In this document: piece by piece, positions 16,675 to 25,139 of the stretch | Position numbering within the stretch: position 1 is the stretch's first letter | Layout: every line of letters begins with the position of its first letter | Made by a program: the position numbers and the translations under genes | The notes under the pieces: model-generated | The model's input: only the letters and a program-made list of their open reading frames with translations | The model's database searches: none | Told to the model about the DNA's origin: nothing | NCBI RefSeq assembly: GCF_014192225.1 | Contig: NZ_JACHXS010000011.1 | Coordinates: 186,001 to 250,000, forward strand | Reading direction: 5' to 3' | Source: Pseudoduganella umbonata | GTDB taxonomy: Bacteria; Pseudomonadota; Gammaproteobacteria; Burkholderiales; Burkholderiaceae_D | DNA length: 64,000 bases

Positions 16675-17205
16675 ATGCGTAACGTAAAAAGCATCGCCTT
16701 CATCATCAGCAGCGCGGCCCTGCTGGCAGCTTGCTCGAGCCCCGTCAAGGTTTCCGAGCCGGCACCGGTAGTGGAAAGCAAGCCGGCCGAAGCGCCAGCG
16801 GCAGCGCAGGACACCCGTGCCGTGGCACCGGTCGAAACCAAGTCGATCGACCCGCTGGACGATCCACAAGGCGTGCTGGCACAGCGCAGCGTGTACTTCG
16901 ACTTCGACAGCTACGCAGTGCGTGAAGATGGCAAGGCCGTGGTCACGAACCACTCCGGCTACCTGACGAAGAACACCAACCGCAACATCCTGATCCAGGG
17001 CAACACCGACGAACGCGGCGGCGCCGAATACAACCTGGCCCTGGGCCAGAAGCGTGCCGAGGCCGTGAAGCGCTCGATGGTCGCGCTGGGCGTGGCCGAT
17101 GGCCAGATCGAAGCCGTTTCGCTGGGCAAGGAAAAGCCGAAGGCAACCGGCAGCAACGAAGAAGCGTGGGCACAGAACCGCCGCGCCGACATCGTCTACA
17201 AGTAA
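16675..17205 (+). CDS. pal: Peptidoglycan-associated lipoprotein Pal
   Basis: Outer-membrane lipoprotein that binds peptidoglycan and is recruited to division sites by TolB/TolA. 176 residues; lipobox LAAC near residue 20, a Pro/Ala linker, then the OmpA-like domain with YFDFDSYAV, the NTDERGGAEYNLALGQKRA peptidoglycan-binding segment and a C-terminal NRRADIVY. AGGAGAA ribosome site in front. A strong terminator follows. Confidence 0.97.
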   Translation: MRNVKSIAFIISSAALLAACSSPVKVSEPAPVVESKPAEAPAAAQDTRAVAPVETKSIDPLDDPQGVLAQRSVYFDFDSYAVREDGKAVVTNHSGYLTKNTNRNILIQGNTDERGGAEYNLALGQKRAEAVKRSMVALGVADGQIEAVSLGKEKPKATGSNEEAWAQNRRADIVYK

Positions 17206-17235
17206 TTCCCGCAGCGCGGGTCCGCACACCCGTAA

Positions 17236-17279
17236 CGGGGCAGCGCGCAGGGTTATACTGCGCCCTGCCCCGTTTTTTT
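17236..17279 (+). terminator. Intrinsic terminator after pal
   Basis: An inverted repeat with 15-base arms (CGGGGCAGCGCGCAG paired with CTGCGCCCTGCCCCG) is followed by seven T residues. It separates pal from cpoB, so cpoB expression would need read-through or its own promoter. Confidence 0.88.
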
Positions 17280-17298
17280 CATTGAAAGCGTTTAGAAC

Positions 17299-18045
17299 AT
17301 GATCAAATTCGCCAAGACGGCCGTTGCGCTGGCCGTTGCCACGCTGTCCCTGCATGCCTCCGCCGGCGTCTTCGATGACGACGAAGCGCGCCGCGCGATC
17401 CTCGACCTGCGCGCCAAGCTGGAAGCGCTGACGAAGGACGTCAACAGCCGTTTCGACACCAAGGCGGACAAGACGTCGACGCTGGACCTGATCGCCCAGC
17501 ACGACCAGACGATGCAGGAAATCGCCCGCCTGCGCGGCCAGGTCGAAGTGCTGCAGAACGAGATCGAAGTGGCGTCCAAGCGCCAGAAGGACCTGTATGC
17601 CGACATGGACAAGCGCCTGCGCGCGCTGGAGCCACGCGAGGTCGAGATCGACGGCCAGACGGCCTCGGTCGACCAGTCCGAGCAGAATGCCTACGACGCC
17701 GCCATGCAGCAGTTCAAGGAAGGCAATTACGAAGCCGCGACCACGTCGCTGCAGAACTTCGGCAAGCGCTATCCCGGCTCGGCGTATGCCGCCAACGTCC
17801 AGTACTGGCTCGGCAGCGCCCTGTACCTGCAGCGCGACTGCAAGGCCGCGATCACCGCACAGCAGGCCTTCGTGAAGAACTTCCCGGACAATCCGAAAGC
17901 GCCCGACGCCCTGCTGACCGTGGCCGCCTGCCAGACCGAGCTGAAGGCCGTCAACAACGCCAAGAAGACGCTGAACGAGCTGATCAAGGCTTATCCGAAC
18001 ACGGCCGCCGCCCGCACCGCCAAGGAACGCCTGGGCGGCAAGTAA
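17299..18045 (+). CDS. cpoB: Cell division coordinator CpoB (YbgF)
   Basis: Periplasmic protein coordinating peptidoglycan synthesis with Tol-driven outer-membrane constriction. 248 residues: signal peptide (cleavage after SLHASA), an N-terminal trimerising coiled coil (about 30-115), then TPR repeats (YDAAMQQFKEGNYEAATTSL, YWLGSALYLQRDCKAAI and a third repeat to the C-terminus). Standard last gene of the tol-pal locus. Confidence 0.95.
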   Translation: MIKFAKTAVALAVATLSLHASAGVFDDDEARRAILDLRAKLEALTKDVNSRFDTKADKTSTLDLIAQHDQTMQEIARLRGQVEVLQNEIEVASKRQKDLYADMDKRLRALEPREVEIDGQTASVDQSEQNAYDAAMQQFKEGNYEAATTSLQNFGKRYPGSAYAANVQYWLGSALYLQRDCKAAITAQQAFVKNFPDNPKAPDALLTVAACQTELKAVNNAKKTLNELIKAYPNTAAARTAKERLGGK

Positions 18046-18107
18046 GCACCAGGCTGGCCTGCCGTCCGGGACATACGTTCGCTGCATAATTCGATGCTCC
18101 TAAGCAT

Positions 18108-18137
18108 TTGACAGGAACGGCCGGGCCATCCTATAAT
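18108..18137 (+). promoter_or_regulatory. Promoter of the tRNA-Lys array
   Basis: Perfect consensus hexamers TTGACA and TATAAT with an 18-base spacer, ending 15 bases before the first tRNA gene. Confidence 0.88.
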
Positions 18138-18152
18138 CCCGCTTCTTTCGGA

Positions 18153-18228
18153 GGGTCGTTAGCTCAGCTGGTAGAGCAGCGGACTTTTAATCCGTTGGTC
18201 GCAGGTTCGAATCCCGCACGGCCTACCA
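18153..18228 (+). tRNA. tRNA-Lys (anticodon TTT), copy 1
   Basis: 76 bases including an encoded CCA end. Anticodon TTT in the loop of the GGACTTTTAATCC arm, standard D-arm AGCTCAG...GAGC and T-loop TTCGAAT. The acceptor stem has G-T wobbles at pairs 1-72 and 4-69, and the T-stem has an A-C mismatch (51-63). Confidence 0.97.
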
Positions 18229-18272
18229 CTCGAAAGAAGCAGGAAAGAAGCAGCAGCATCGTAGTTTGCAGG

Positions 18273-18348
18273 GGGTCGTTAGCTCAGCTGGTAGAGCAGC
18301 GGACTTTTAATCCGTTGGTCGCAGGTTCGAATCCCGCACGGCCTACCA
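18273..18348 (+). tRNA. tRNA-Lys (anticodon TTT), copy 2
   Basis: Identical over all 76 bases to copy 1, after a 44-base spacer. No promoter is apparent in the spacer, so it is probably processed from a common precursor. Confidence 0.97.
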
Positions 18349-18410
18349 CTTGCAGATGCTGTTGAGCTTCGTTGCTCGATGTTGTTGATGTGTTGTACTG
18401 GTTTTACCTT

Positions 18411-18486
18411 GGGTCGTTAGCTCAGCTGGTAGAGCAGCGGACTTTTAATCCGTTGGTCGCAGGTTCGAATCCCGCACGGCCTACCA
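18411..18486 (+). tRNA. tRNA-Lys (anticodon TTT), copy 3
   Basis: Identical to copies 1 and 2, after a 62-base spacer. The base composition of the sequence changes after this copy, which makes it the boundary of the AT-richer islet. Confidence 0.97.
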
Positions 18487-18500
18487 AGATTTCTCAGGAA

Positions 18501-18538
18501 GCCCACGCATTTCGGTGCGTGGGCTTTTTGTTTTTTTG
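18501..18538 (+). terminator. Terminator of the tRNA-Lys array
   Basis: Hairpin GCCCACGCA / TGCGTGGGC with a short loop, followed by a T-rich run interrupted by one G. The next 200 bases to the metalloprotease gene hold no gene that I can support. Confidence 0.92.
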
Positions 18539-18738
18539 GTCCTCTCTGATCTTCGGAAGACGTCCCCGCGAAACGCTTCCGGCCAGCACGTGGCGGCGCC
18601 ACGGACGCCTAAGTCGTGAGAAGCTCGACAATTCTTACTGCACCTGCTTGTGATCATATTTCGGCGAGCCATGACAATTTATCTCTGAACCGAGCATATC
18701 GGTGTAAAGTAACTTTACTCAGCCCGCCAGGAGACGTT

Positions 18739-19794
18739 ATGCATCACGCATTGAACGACAGCTTCCTCAGGTTAACGCAAAATCCGCTCGTGTTTGCCGA
18801 CGGCTCGCCCAAGTTTGTTTGCCCGACGGCGGTCACTGGCGATCCTTATTTCACTTGGAGTAAAAACGCACTTGAAGAGGTCATTCCGCTTCTTGAAAAA
18901 CTCTTCCCATACTACGAAATTGACTATGCGATTTGGGATACCGACCAACTCAATGCATGGATTTGTCCGCGTGCCGCGAACCAGTATGTCATTGCGGTGA
19001 GCAAGGGTGCCCTCATCGAATTCGTGAAGTCGGGCAACGTTTTTTTCCAACAGCTGTCTGCAGTTGGCATCACCGAAAAAGAGTCGGCACTATTCGGCAT
19101 ATTTGCGGGTCTTCCCTGCCCAAGTGGGGGTATTCTTGAAGGCCGTACTGCAGAAGTCTTTGCAGTCGGTGCTATTTCTGCAATCCTTGGACATGAGCTA
19201 GGCCATGCGCATGAGCGCCAGTTCGAAGTTGAGGAATCTCAAAACGAACCCGTCCTGGTGAATCATGGCGCTGAATTTGCCGCCGATTTCTGGGGCGTTC
19301 GCGTCGCGAATCGATTCCTCAGCGGCTTCTTTGATATCGCACGTGAAGGTGCAGAAGAAAGCCCCTATGTATTCGCCGCAGACTTGTTGCAAGCACAATT
19401 TGTCTTACAAGCCTTTTCTTGCCTGGATCGCGTAGACCTTCGATCACCCTGGGCACCGGTCGATCCAGAAGATATCGATGATACGCATCCAATCGATGCC
19501 GCCCGGCTGCATTTCGCAGCGAAAGGGCTGGCTGATTGCCTGATCGAAGATAATGGCCGACCGCAGGAGATTGCTGAGAGCATTTCCATCATGGCTCTTG
19601 AACGTGTGCTGCAGCTCCATCAACGCAAACTGCTGCTGGAAACGGCAAACACGAACGAACTGGCGCTCAAGACGCTGCTTGAAAGGTACGACGAAGCCGA
19701 GCAGTACCTTCCTCGCGTTCGTGAACGCTATGCTTTGTGGCTGAACGGATCAGGCGCCTTCGATTCTGCTGACAAGAAAGAGAAGCCGGAATAG
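18739..19794 (+). CDS. Predicted zinc metalloprotease (gluzincin type), AT-richer than its surroundings
   Basis: A 351-residue protein without an obvious signal peptide. HELGH at about residues 152-156 and HGAEFAADFWG at about 176-186 together fit the HExxH plus ExxAD-type zinc site of M48-like gluzincins. The rest matches no family I can name. The ATG is preceded by CAGGAGA. Base composition and codon use are clearly less GC-biased than the flanking genes. It sits directly after the tRNA-Lys array and before a toxin/immunity remnant, which suggests acquisition by transfer. Peptidase activity is inferred from the motif; the substrate is unknown. Confidence 0.75.
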   Translation: MHHALNDSFLRLTQNPLVFADGSPKFVCPTAVTGDPYFTWSKNALEEVIPLLEKLFPYYEIDYAIWDTDQLNAWICPRAANQYVIAVSKGALIEFVKSGNVFFQQLSAVGITEKESALFGIFAGLPCPSGGILEGRTAEVFAVGAISAILGHELGHAHERQFEVEESQNEPVLVNHGAEFAADFWGVRVANRFLSGFFDIAREGAEESPYVFAADLLQAQFVLQAFSCLDRVDLRSPWAPVDPEDIDDTHPIDAARLHFAAKGLADCLIEDNGRPQEIAESISIMALERVLQLHQRKLLLETANTNELALKTLLERYDEAEQYLPRVRERYALWLNGSGAFDSADKKEKPE

Positions 19795-19855
19795 CAACAA
19801 AGGCATGACCTTCCCTTGTTCCCCGTTGCAATTGGCAACTAAAAGAAGAATGTAG

Positions 19856-20059
19856 AAACGGCCAGCCGGCTTACCAGCTTTGCTGGTCGTATATCACGCA
19901 TTCGCGATACATCATGAAGTTGCTCCGGGAATCGGCGGAAGCATCGCTGCAGGCGCTCTTGCCGGATTGGCCTGCGGTCCTGGTGCGCCTGTGTGTGTCA
20001 CAATCGGTGCTTTTGTCGGAGGCGCCCTGGCTGCTTTCGGCGCTGGCTTCGTCTGGTGA
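19856..20059 (+). pseudogene. Glycine-zipper toxin C-terminal remnant
   Basis: An open frame with no credible start codon (a stop precedes it at 19853; only a TTG without ribosome site is present). It encodes about 67 residues whose last 50 are a Gly/Ala-rich, membrane-like stretch (GGSIAAGALAGLACG, then TIGAFVGGALAAFGAG). Such glycine-zipper segments occur at the ends of pore-forming or polymorphic toxins. An ATG at 19914 opens a different, non-protein-like frame. The stop lies 9 bases before the GTG start of a probable immunity gene. I read it as the stump of a larger toxin gene, possibly also frameshifted. Confidence 0.45.
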
Positions 20060-20068
20060 GGCAGGCTC

Positions 20069-20533
20069 GTGAGATTAATTCCGCACGCTGGATTCGCATC
20101 ACGGCTGGCGTCACCCAATTCGGAGTCAAAGCTTGCCTCCTCTGAATTGCTTATGGACGGAAAGCCCACCGGGCTGATCGTCACCGGAGCGGTGCTGGAA
20201 GCGGCCGTTGAATGGAAAGGCTGTCGCATCGCCTTTTTTACCGATGACATTCGGTTCGAAGACATGCTGCGCATCTATATGTTCAGCGCCGATATGATAT
20301 TGGCCGATGCGGCCGTGCTGGGTGCGATGTATTCCACCGGGTCATTTTCCGACCTGAGCCTGCAGCCACCGAATGCACTGACGTTTCGCTTCTTTGGGGG
20401 CACAGTGTGGAGACTGGTCCTTTTCCCCGAGCAGAAATTTGCCGTTCCCTTTGTTTCCGATCCGCGTGGCGTGACGCGAGGATTCCGATTCTTCAGGCGT
20501 TTCCGCATCGAAGGCAAACCGCAGCCCGGGTAG
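20069..20533 (+). CDS. Small protein, probable immunity protein of a polymorphic toxin
   Basis: 154 residues, GTG start with GAGGCAGG just upstream. Soluble, mixed alpha/beta character: EAAVEWKGCRIAFFTDDIRFEDMLRIYMF, then TGSFSDL, TFRFFGGTVWRLVLFPEQKFAVPF and a basic C-terminus with FRFFRRFRIEGKP. This pattern (TTDDIPYED-like, YTTGSF-like and a beta-rich middle) resembles small orphan proteins I associate with effector/immunity loci, but I cannot name a family. The location, immediately after a toxin-tail remnant, supports an immunity role. Composition is AT-richer than the chromosome average here. Confidence 0.6.
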   Translation: MRLIPHAGFASRLASPNSESKLASSELLMDGKPTGLIVTGAVLEAAVEWKGCRIAFFTDDIRFEDMLRIYMFSADMILADAAVLGAMYSTGSFSDLSLQPPNALTFRFFGGTVWRLVLFPEQKFAVPFVSDPRGVTRGFRFFRRFRIEGKPQPG

Positions 20534-20549
20534 GTACAGAAGATTGACG

Positions 20550-20577
20550 ACGCCAACTTTCGAGTTGGCGTTGTTGT
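20550..20577 (+). terminator. Weak terminator-like hairpin after the immunity gene
   Basis: Stem CGCCAAC / GTTGGCG with a short loop, followed by TTGTTGTT rather than a clean T-run. Confidence 0.5.
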
Positions 20578-20608
20578 TCGTCATGGACGGGTGAATTGGC
20601 GATAAATG

Positions 20609-21565
20609 TCACCTCCTGCTCACCGCACATTCCGGCCATGCGTTGGCATCGCTGCTCCACTCCAGCCACCCGCCATCGAACACGGCAATATCGTCCCACC
20701 CCATCAGCCAGGCATAAAAGAACGCCATCGACGCGCGCCATCCGGTGCCGCAGTAGAACGCGATGCGCCGGTTGGCCGTGATGCCGCCAAGTTGCCACAT
20801 CGCCGCGATCTCGCCGGCCGGCCGCATCGTGCCATCGGCGTGCTGGTAAGCACTCATGCTGTTGACGTCGCCATCGGCGCCCGCCCTGCCCCATAGCGCG
20901 CCGGGAATGTCGCCGCGCGCGGCGATATAGCTGTATCCCGACACTTTGCCGAGGAATTCCGCCTCGCTGCGGATACTGACCAGCGCCGCATCTGGCCGTG
21001 CCAGCAAGGTGCTCGCCTCGACCATGTCGACCAGGTATTCGGGGTGCGCCGGACATGACGCGCCGAAATCGGTCACCGGATCGACAGGCCGGCCTGGACC
21101 GCTTTCGCACGGATGCCCGCCCGACTGCCAGGCGGCGAATCCGCCATCGAGCAGCCGCACGTCGGCAACGCCGGCATACAGCAGCAGGTGCGCCACGCGC
21201 GCCGCGGCCAGGTTGTTGCGGCCGTAGAGGATCACGGTCGTATCGTGGCGGATGCCATGTGCGAGGAGCACGCACAGCAATGCGTCGTCCGGCACCTTGT
21301 TCCACAACGGCCCGCCTTCGACCGCACTGGTGTCGAGATAAGCCGCGCCGGGAATATGCGAGGCCGCGAACGGCTGCGATGCGCCACAGCCCGCTTCGAG
21401 CAGGCGCCAACGCCCGTCAGCCGCGTCAGCCGTGTCACCGGCGATCAACGCGGCAAGCCCGGCAGCGCTGACGAGCTGACGGCCGCGGACCAGGTCGATG
21501 CGCGGACCGTTGCCGCTGAAAGGGTGGACGCTGCTCAAGACGATTGCCGGTCGGGATCGCCGCAT
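20609..21565 (-). CDS. sseA: Sulfurtransferase with two rhodanese domains
   Basis: About 318 residues. The first rhodanese domain keeps the fold segments (AHIPGAAYLD-like, LLDGGFAAW) but has lost the active Cys (ILYGRNN). The second has a complete active loop CGTGWRAS, and this one-active-domain arrangement is normal for thiosulfate/3-mercaptopyruvate sulfurtransferases. Transfers sulfane sulfur to cyanide or other thiophilic acceptors in the cytosol; the physiological donor here is unknown. The ATG was chosen; an in-frame GTG three codons earlier is an alternative. It stands alone, convergent with the islet and divergent from the metalloprotease gene. Confidence 0.88.
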   Translation of the reverse strand: MRRSRPAIVLSSVHPFSGNGPRIDLVRGRQLVSAAGLAALIAGDTADAADGRWRLLEAGCGASQPFAASHIPGAAYLDTSAVEGGPLWNKVPDDALLCVLLAHGIRHDTTVILYGRNNLAAARVAHLLLYAGVADVRLLDGGFAAWQSGGHPCESGPGRPVDPVTDFGASCPAHPEYLVDMVEASTLLARPDAALVSIRSEAEFLGKVSGYSYIAARGDIPGALWGRAGADGDVNSMSAYQHADGTMRPAGEIAAMWQLGGITANRRIAFYCGTGWRASMAFFYAWLMGWDDIAVFDGGWLEWSSDANAWPECAVSRR

Positions 21566-21739
21566 CTGCGGCACATGAAATAAGCCGGCAATTGTATATC
21601 GCCATGGCGGCTTACCGCAGAGCGCATTTGTTTATACGGTATGCCGGCCATGTCGGACAACAAAGATCTTTCCCGATATCCCGCCGGCGATGGGTTGACA
21701 CGGTTTTCATGCTCTTTACAACGACCCGGAAAATTATGC

Positions 21740-21769
21740 TTGAGTTATGTAACAAGCCGGCAATAGTAT
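21740..21769 (+). promoter_or_regulatory. Possible promoter in the 355-base gap before the dockerin metalloprotease
   Basis: TTGAGT and TAGTAT separated by 18 bases, in an AT-rich patch. The gap otherwise holds two copies of a GCCGGCAATWGTAT sequence (near 21587 and 21756) and no gene that I can support. Confidence 0.3.
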
Positions 21770-21920
21770 GGTCGAGTTCAATTGTCTTATATATATCGGA
21801 CGATAGAACGACCGCCGCCGCAGACGGCGGATGCAAGGGGATCCGAAAACAGAGGCAACACAGAGAGGCAGCACAACAAGACCACCGAGTAGAGCAAACC
21901 ATGTCGCGAAAGGACATTGC

Positions 21921-24900
21921 ATGAGAATCAAGCCGTCGACCCCGTCGTACCACGGCGGGTTGCAGCAGATGCGCACCGTGCCGGGCGTGAAATCCTCCCT
22001 GGCTCTCTGTATCGCCCTCGCCTTCACAGCCGCTGCGCCGATCGCGCAGGCTGCAAAGGCGTCCACTCCGGCAGTGTCCCTCCAGCGTGCAGCGCCGCAT
22101 TGGCAGAGCGTCGCCACACCCGCCGCGTCCCTGACCGTCGGCGGCGCGACCAGGAAACCCGCGCTGAAGCTGAAGCGCTTCCACGCGGCGACGCTGGACA
22201 GCAACGGCATGAAGGGTCTGACGGCCGGCGCACCGCTCGAGCGCGGTCTCGGCGAAGTGCCCGATACGCTGACGATTTCGCTGCCGCATCCGGACGGCGG
22301 CTACCAGCGCTTCGCGCTGGTCGAATCGCCGATCATGGAGGCGGGCCTGGCGGCAAAACATCCCGACATCAAGACCTACCGCGGCAAGGGCATCGACGAT
22401 CCGTCCGCCACGCTGCGGATGGATATCACCAAACTGGGCCTGCACGCCTCCGTGCGCTCGCCGAACGGCGGCTGGTACGTCGACCCGTACTACCACCTCG
22501 ACGACAGCCTGTACGCCAGCTACCACGGCCGCGACCTGACCAACCAGCACGGTCCGCTGGTGGAAGCCGCGCTGGGCGAAGCACAGCTGACGCTGTCGCG
22601 CGGCTTCTACAAGGATGGCGACAGCCTGGAAGTGCGCGGCATGAACTTCGCGCCGGGCGCCAGCGTCAACGTGACCGTGCGCGCCGACGGCGACACGGCG
22701 GCGCTGCAGAGCGCCGTCGCCACGGCGGACAGCAACGGCGTCGTGTCGCTGACGCTGCAGGCACGCGGCACCGGTGCCTTCGAAGTCGTCGCCAGCGACG
22801 GCCGCGCCACCACCACCGCGTCGTACCACGTGGTGGACGCCGCCGCTGCCGCCAGCGCCACCGTAGGCAACCAGTTGCGTACCTATCGGCTGGCCCTGGT
22901 CACCGACCCCACGTATGCCAGCTACTTCGGCGGCTCCGCCAACGTGACGGCGGCCAAGGTCACGCTGATCAACCGCGTCACGCAGATCTACGAAGACGAG
23001 ACCTCGATCCGCCTGGTGCTGATCGACGGCACGGATGCCCTGAACCTGGACACCGCCGCGCAGATGACCGGCGCCAACGGCCCGTGCGGCGGAGCCGCCT
23101 GCTATACGCCATCGCAAGCCGAAGGCTGCAGCAGCAGCACGCTGTCGCGCAACCGCATCGTCACCGGCCTGCTGGTCGGTGCCAGCAGTTTCGACATCGG
23201 CCACATCGGCTTCGGCCTGGATGGCGGCGGCATCGCCAGCCTGGGCGTGGTCGGCGGCAGCGCGAAGGCGCAGGGTTGCACCGGTGTTCCCACGCCGGTG
23301 GGCGACGTGTTCGCGGTCGACTATGTGGCCCATGAAATCGGCCACCAGTTCTCCGGCAACCACACGTTCAACGGCGTCAACCGCAGTTGCGCCGGCGGCA
23401 ACCGCAATCCCGAAACCTCGGTGGAACCCGGCAGCGGCACGTCGATCATGGCCTACGCGGGCATTTGTGGCGTATCGGACAACGTCCAGCCGCACAGCGA
23501 TCCGTATTGGTCGCAACGCAGCTTCGACGAGGTCGTCGCCTACACATCGGGGGCCGAAACCGCGATCAATGAAGTGCAGACGGCCGCGCTGCGCAACTTC
23601 ACGACGAACGGCCAGCAGTTCCGGATCCGCTGGAACGGCAACCTGTCGGCACCGATCGTGCGCGGCACCAACTACACGGCAGCCGGCATCCGCACGGCGA
23701 TCCAGGCCATCGCCGGCTGGCCGGCAGGCGCCACGGCCACCGCCAGCAGCGTGACCAACAATGGTTTCAACGTGACGTTCGGCGGCACGCTGGCCGGCAC
23801 CAATGTGGCGCAGCTGGAACTGGCGAACTTCTCCAGCGGCGTGTCCGGATTCACCGGCGAAGTCGCGGTCGGCGGCCTGACCAGGCGCGGTGGCACCGTA
23901 TCGTCGAGCGGCAACAGTGCGCCGCTGGTCACCGCGCCGGCCGGCTACACGATCCCGGTGCGTACACCGTTCGCGCTGACCGGCAGCGCCACCGATGCGG
24001 ACGGCGACACGGTCACGTACCTGTGGGAACAGAACGACCGCGGCGGCTCCGACGGCACCGCCCTGGTGTCGAACGCGAAGACCGACGGCCCGCTGTTCAG
24101 CCAGTTCGGCAAGCGCGCCATCGTCACCAGCGCCGACACGATCAAGTACGAATCGCCCGGCGAAAACCACGTGACGACCGATCCGACCCGCGTATTCCCC
24201 GACATCGACCAGATCCTGGCGAACAATACCAATGCGGAAAGCGGCGCCTGCCCGACGCCGCCGGCCACGCCGACCGCCGCCAACATCGACTGCTACGCCG
24301 AGTTCCTGCCGACGGCGGACTACGTGGGCTATCGCGAAAACGCCACCCCGCCGGCGCTGAACTTCCGGCTGACCGCGCGCGACGGCCTGGGCGGCGTCAG
24401 CAGCGCCGACACGCGGCTGGTGCTCGCGCACGGTGCCGGCCCGTTCCTGGTGACCTCGCCCAACGCGGCAACCACGCTGCCGGCCGGTTCCACCCAAACC
24501 GTGACCTGGAACGTGGCCAACACCAACGCCGCACCGGTCGGCGTCGACGATGTGAAGATCTCGCTGTCGACGGATGGCGGCAAGACCTGGCCGCACACGC
24601 TGGCCGCCAGCACGCCGAACGACGGCAGCGCGTCGGTCACGCTGCCGGCCGTGGCCACCACGGCCGCACGCATCAAGGTCGAGGCGATCGGCAACGTGTT
24701 CTTCGACGTGTCGAACGTGAATTTCAAGATCGACCTGTCGGGCGACGTCAACGCCGACGGCGTCGTAGACTGTACGGACCTGGGTGTCATCCGCGCCGCG
24801 ATCGGCACGCGCGCCGGCCAGGCCGGCTTCGATGCACGTGCCGACGTCGTCGCGGATGGCGTCATCAACGTGCGCGACGTGACTTACGTGGCCCGACTCG

Positions 24901-24926
24901 TGCCGCAGGGCACGTCCTGCAACTGA
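21921..24926 (+). CDS. Secreted metzincin metalloprotease with C-terminal dockerin domain
   Basis: 1001 residues. A Sec signal (SSLALCIALAFTAAAPIAQA) lies behind a short N-terminal extension, so a start 16 codons later is possible. A propeptide-like region is followed by the reprolysin-type catalytic domain. HEIGHQFSGNH (about residues 471-481) supplies the three zinc His, with the usual Gly shifted one place, and SIMAYAGIC about 40 residues later is a Met-turn. Beta-sandwich-like domains follow. Residues 942-1001 form a type I dockerin: two calcium-loop repeats, DVNADGVVDCTDLGVIRAAIG and ADVVADGVINVRDVTYVARLV. Dockerins bind cohesins, and the next gene encodes a cohesin-like protein. Protease activity and specificity are inferred. 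Confidence 0.88.
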   Translation: MRIKPSTPSYHGGLQQMRTVPGVKSSLALCIALAFTAAAPIAQAAKASTPAVSLQRAAPHWQSVATPAASLTVGGATRKPALKLKRFHAATLDSNGMKGLTAGAPLERGLGEVPDTLTISLPHPDGGYQRFALVESPIMEAGLAAKHPDIKTYRGKGIDDPSATLRMDITKLGLHASVRSPNGGWYVDPYYHLDDSLYASYHGRDLTNQHGPLVEAALGEAQLTLSRGFYKDGDSLEVRGMNFAPGASVNVTVRADGDTAALQSAVATADSNGVVSLTLQARGTGAFEVVASDGRATTTASYHVVDAAAAASATVGNQLRTYRLALVTDPTYASYFGGSANVTAAKVTLINRVTQIYEDETSIRLVLIDGTDALNLDTAAQMTGANGPCGGAACYTPSQAEGCSSSTLSRNRIVTGLLVGASSFDIGHIGFGLDGGGIASLGVVGGSAKAQGCTGVPTPVGDVFAVDYVAHEIGHQFSGNHTFNGVNRSCAGGNRNPETSVEPGSGTSIMAYAGICGVSDNVQPHSDPYWSQRSFDEVVAYTSGAETAINEVQTAALRNFTTNGQQFRIRWNGNLSAPIVRGTNYTAAGIRTAIQAIAGWPAGATATASSVTNNGFNVTFGGTLAGTNVAQLELANFSSGVSGFTGEVAVGGLTRRGGTVSSSGNSAPLVTAPAGYTIPVRTPFALTGSATDADGDTVTYLWEQNDRGGSDGTALVSNAKTDGPLFSQFGKRAIVTSADTIKYESPGENHVTTDPTRVFPDIDQILANNTNAESGACPTPPATPTAANIDCYAEFLPTADYVGYRENATPPALNFRLTARDGLGGVSSADTRLVLAHGAGPFLVTSPNAATTLPAGSTQTVTWNVANTNAAPVGVDDVKISLSTDGGKTWPHTLAASTPNDGSASVTLPAVATTAARIKVEAIGNVFFDVSNVNFKIDLSGDVNADGVVDCTDLGVIRAAIGTRAGQAGFDARADVVADGVINVRDVTYVARLVPQGTSCN

Positions 24927-25033
24927 CCGCTGTCCAGCTCGCCTGGTGCCGCACTCCGCACCATGCCGGCGCCGCCCGGCCGGGCCACCCCGGCCGGGCT
25001 CGCGATTGATCGTTAGTTGATCATCAAACGATG

Positions 25034-25077
25034 ATCGAATGAGTATCGAACAAGCATCGAACGAACATCGAACGGAA
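25034..25077. repeat. Four tandem 11-bp repeats upstream of the cohesin gene
   Basis: Four contiguous 11-base units of consensus ATCGAACGAAC (ATCGAATGAGT, ATCGAACAAGC, ATCGAACGAAC, ATCGAACGGAA), ending 62 bases before the cohesin start. One unit per helical turn would place bound proteins on one DNA face. A TTGATCGTT...AACGATGATC imperfect palindrome precedes them. Confidence 0.8.
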
Positions 25078-25139
25078 AATCGATCGCATACCGGCGATCC
25101 GATACCGACTATTGCCCACCCGGCAGAAGGAGAAACAAG

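Noticed and set aside
18153-20577. tRNA-Lys array as attachment site of an integrated element
   Set aside because: No integrase, no direct repeat of the tRNA 3' end at the right side of the AT-richer islet, and all three tRNAs are intact. Transfer remains possible but site-specific integration is not supported.
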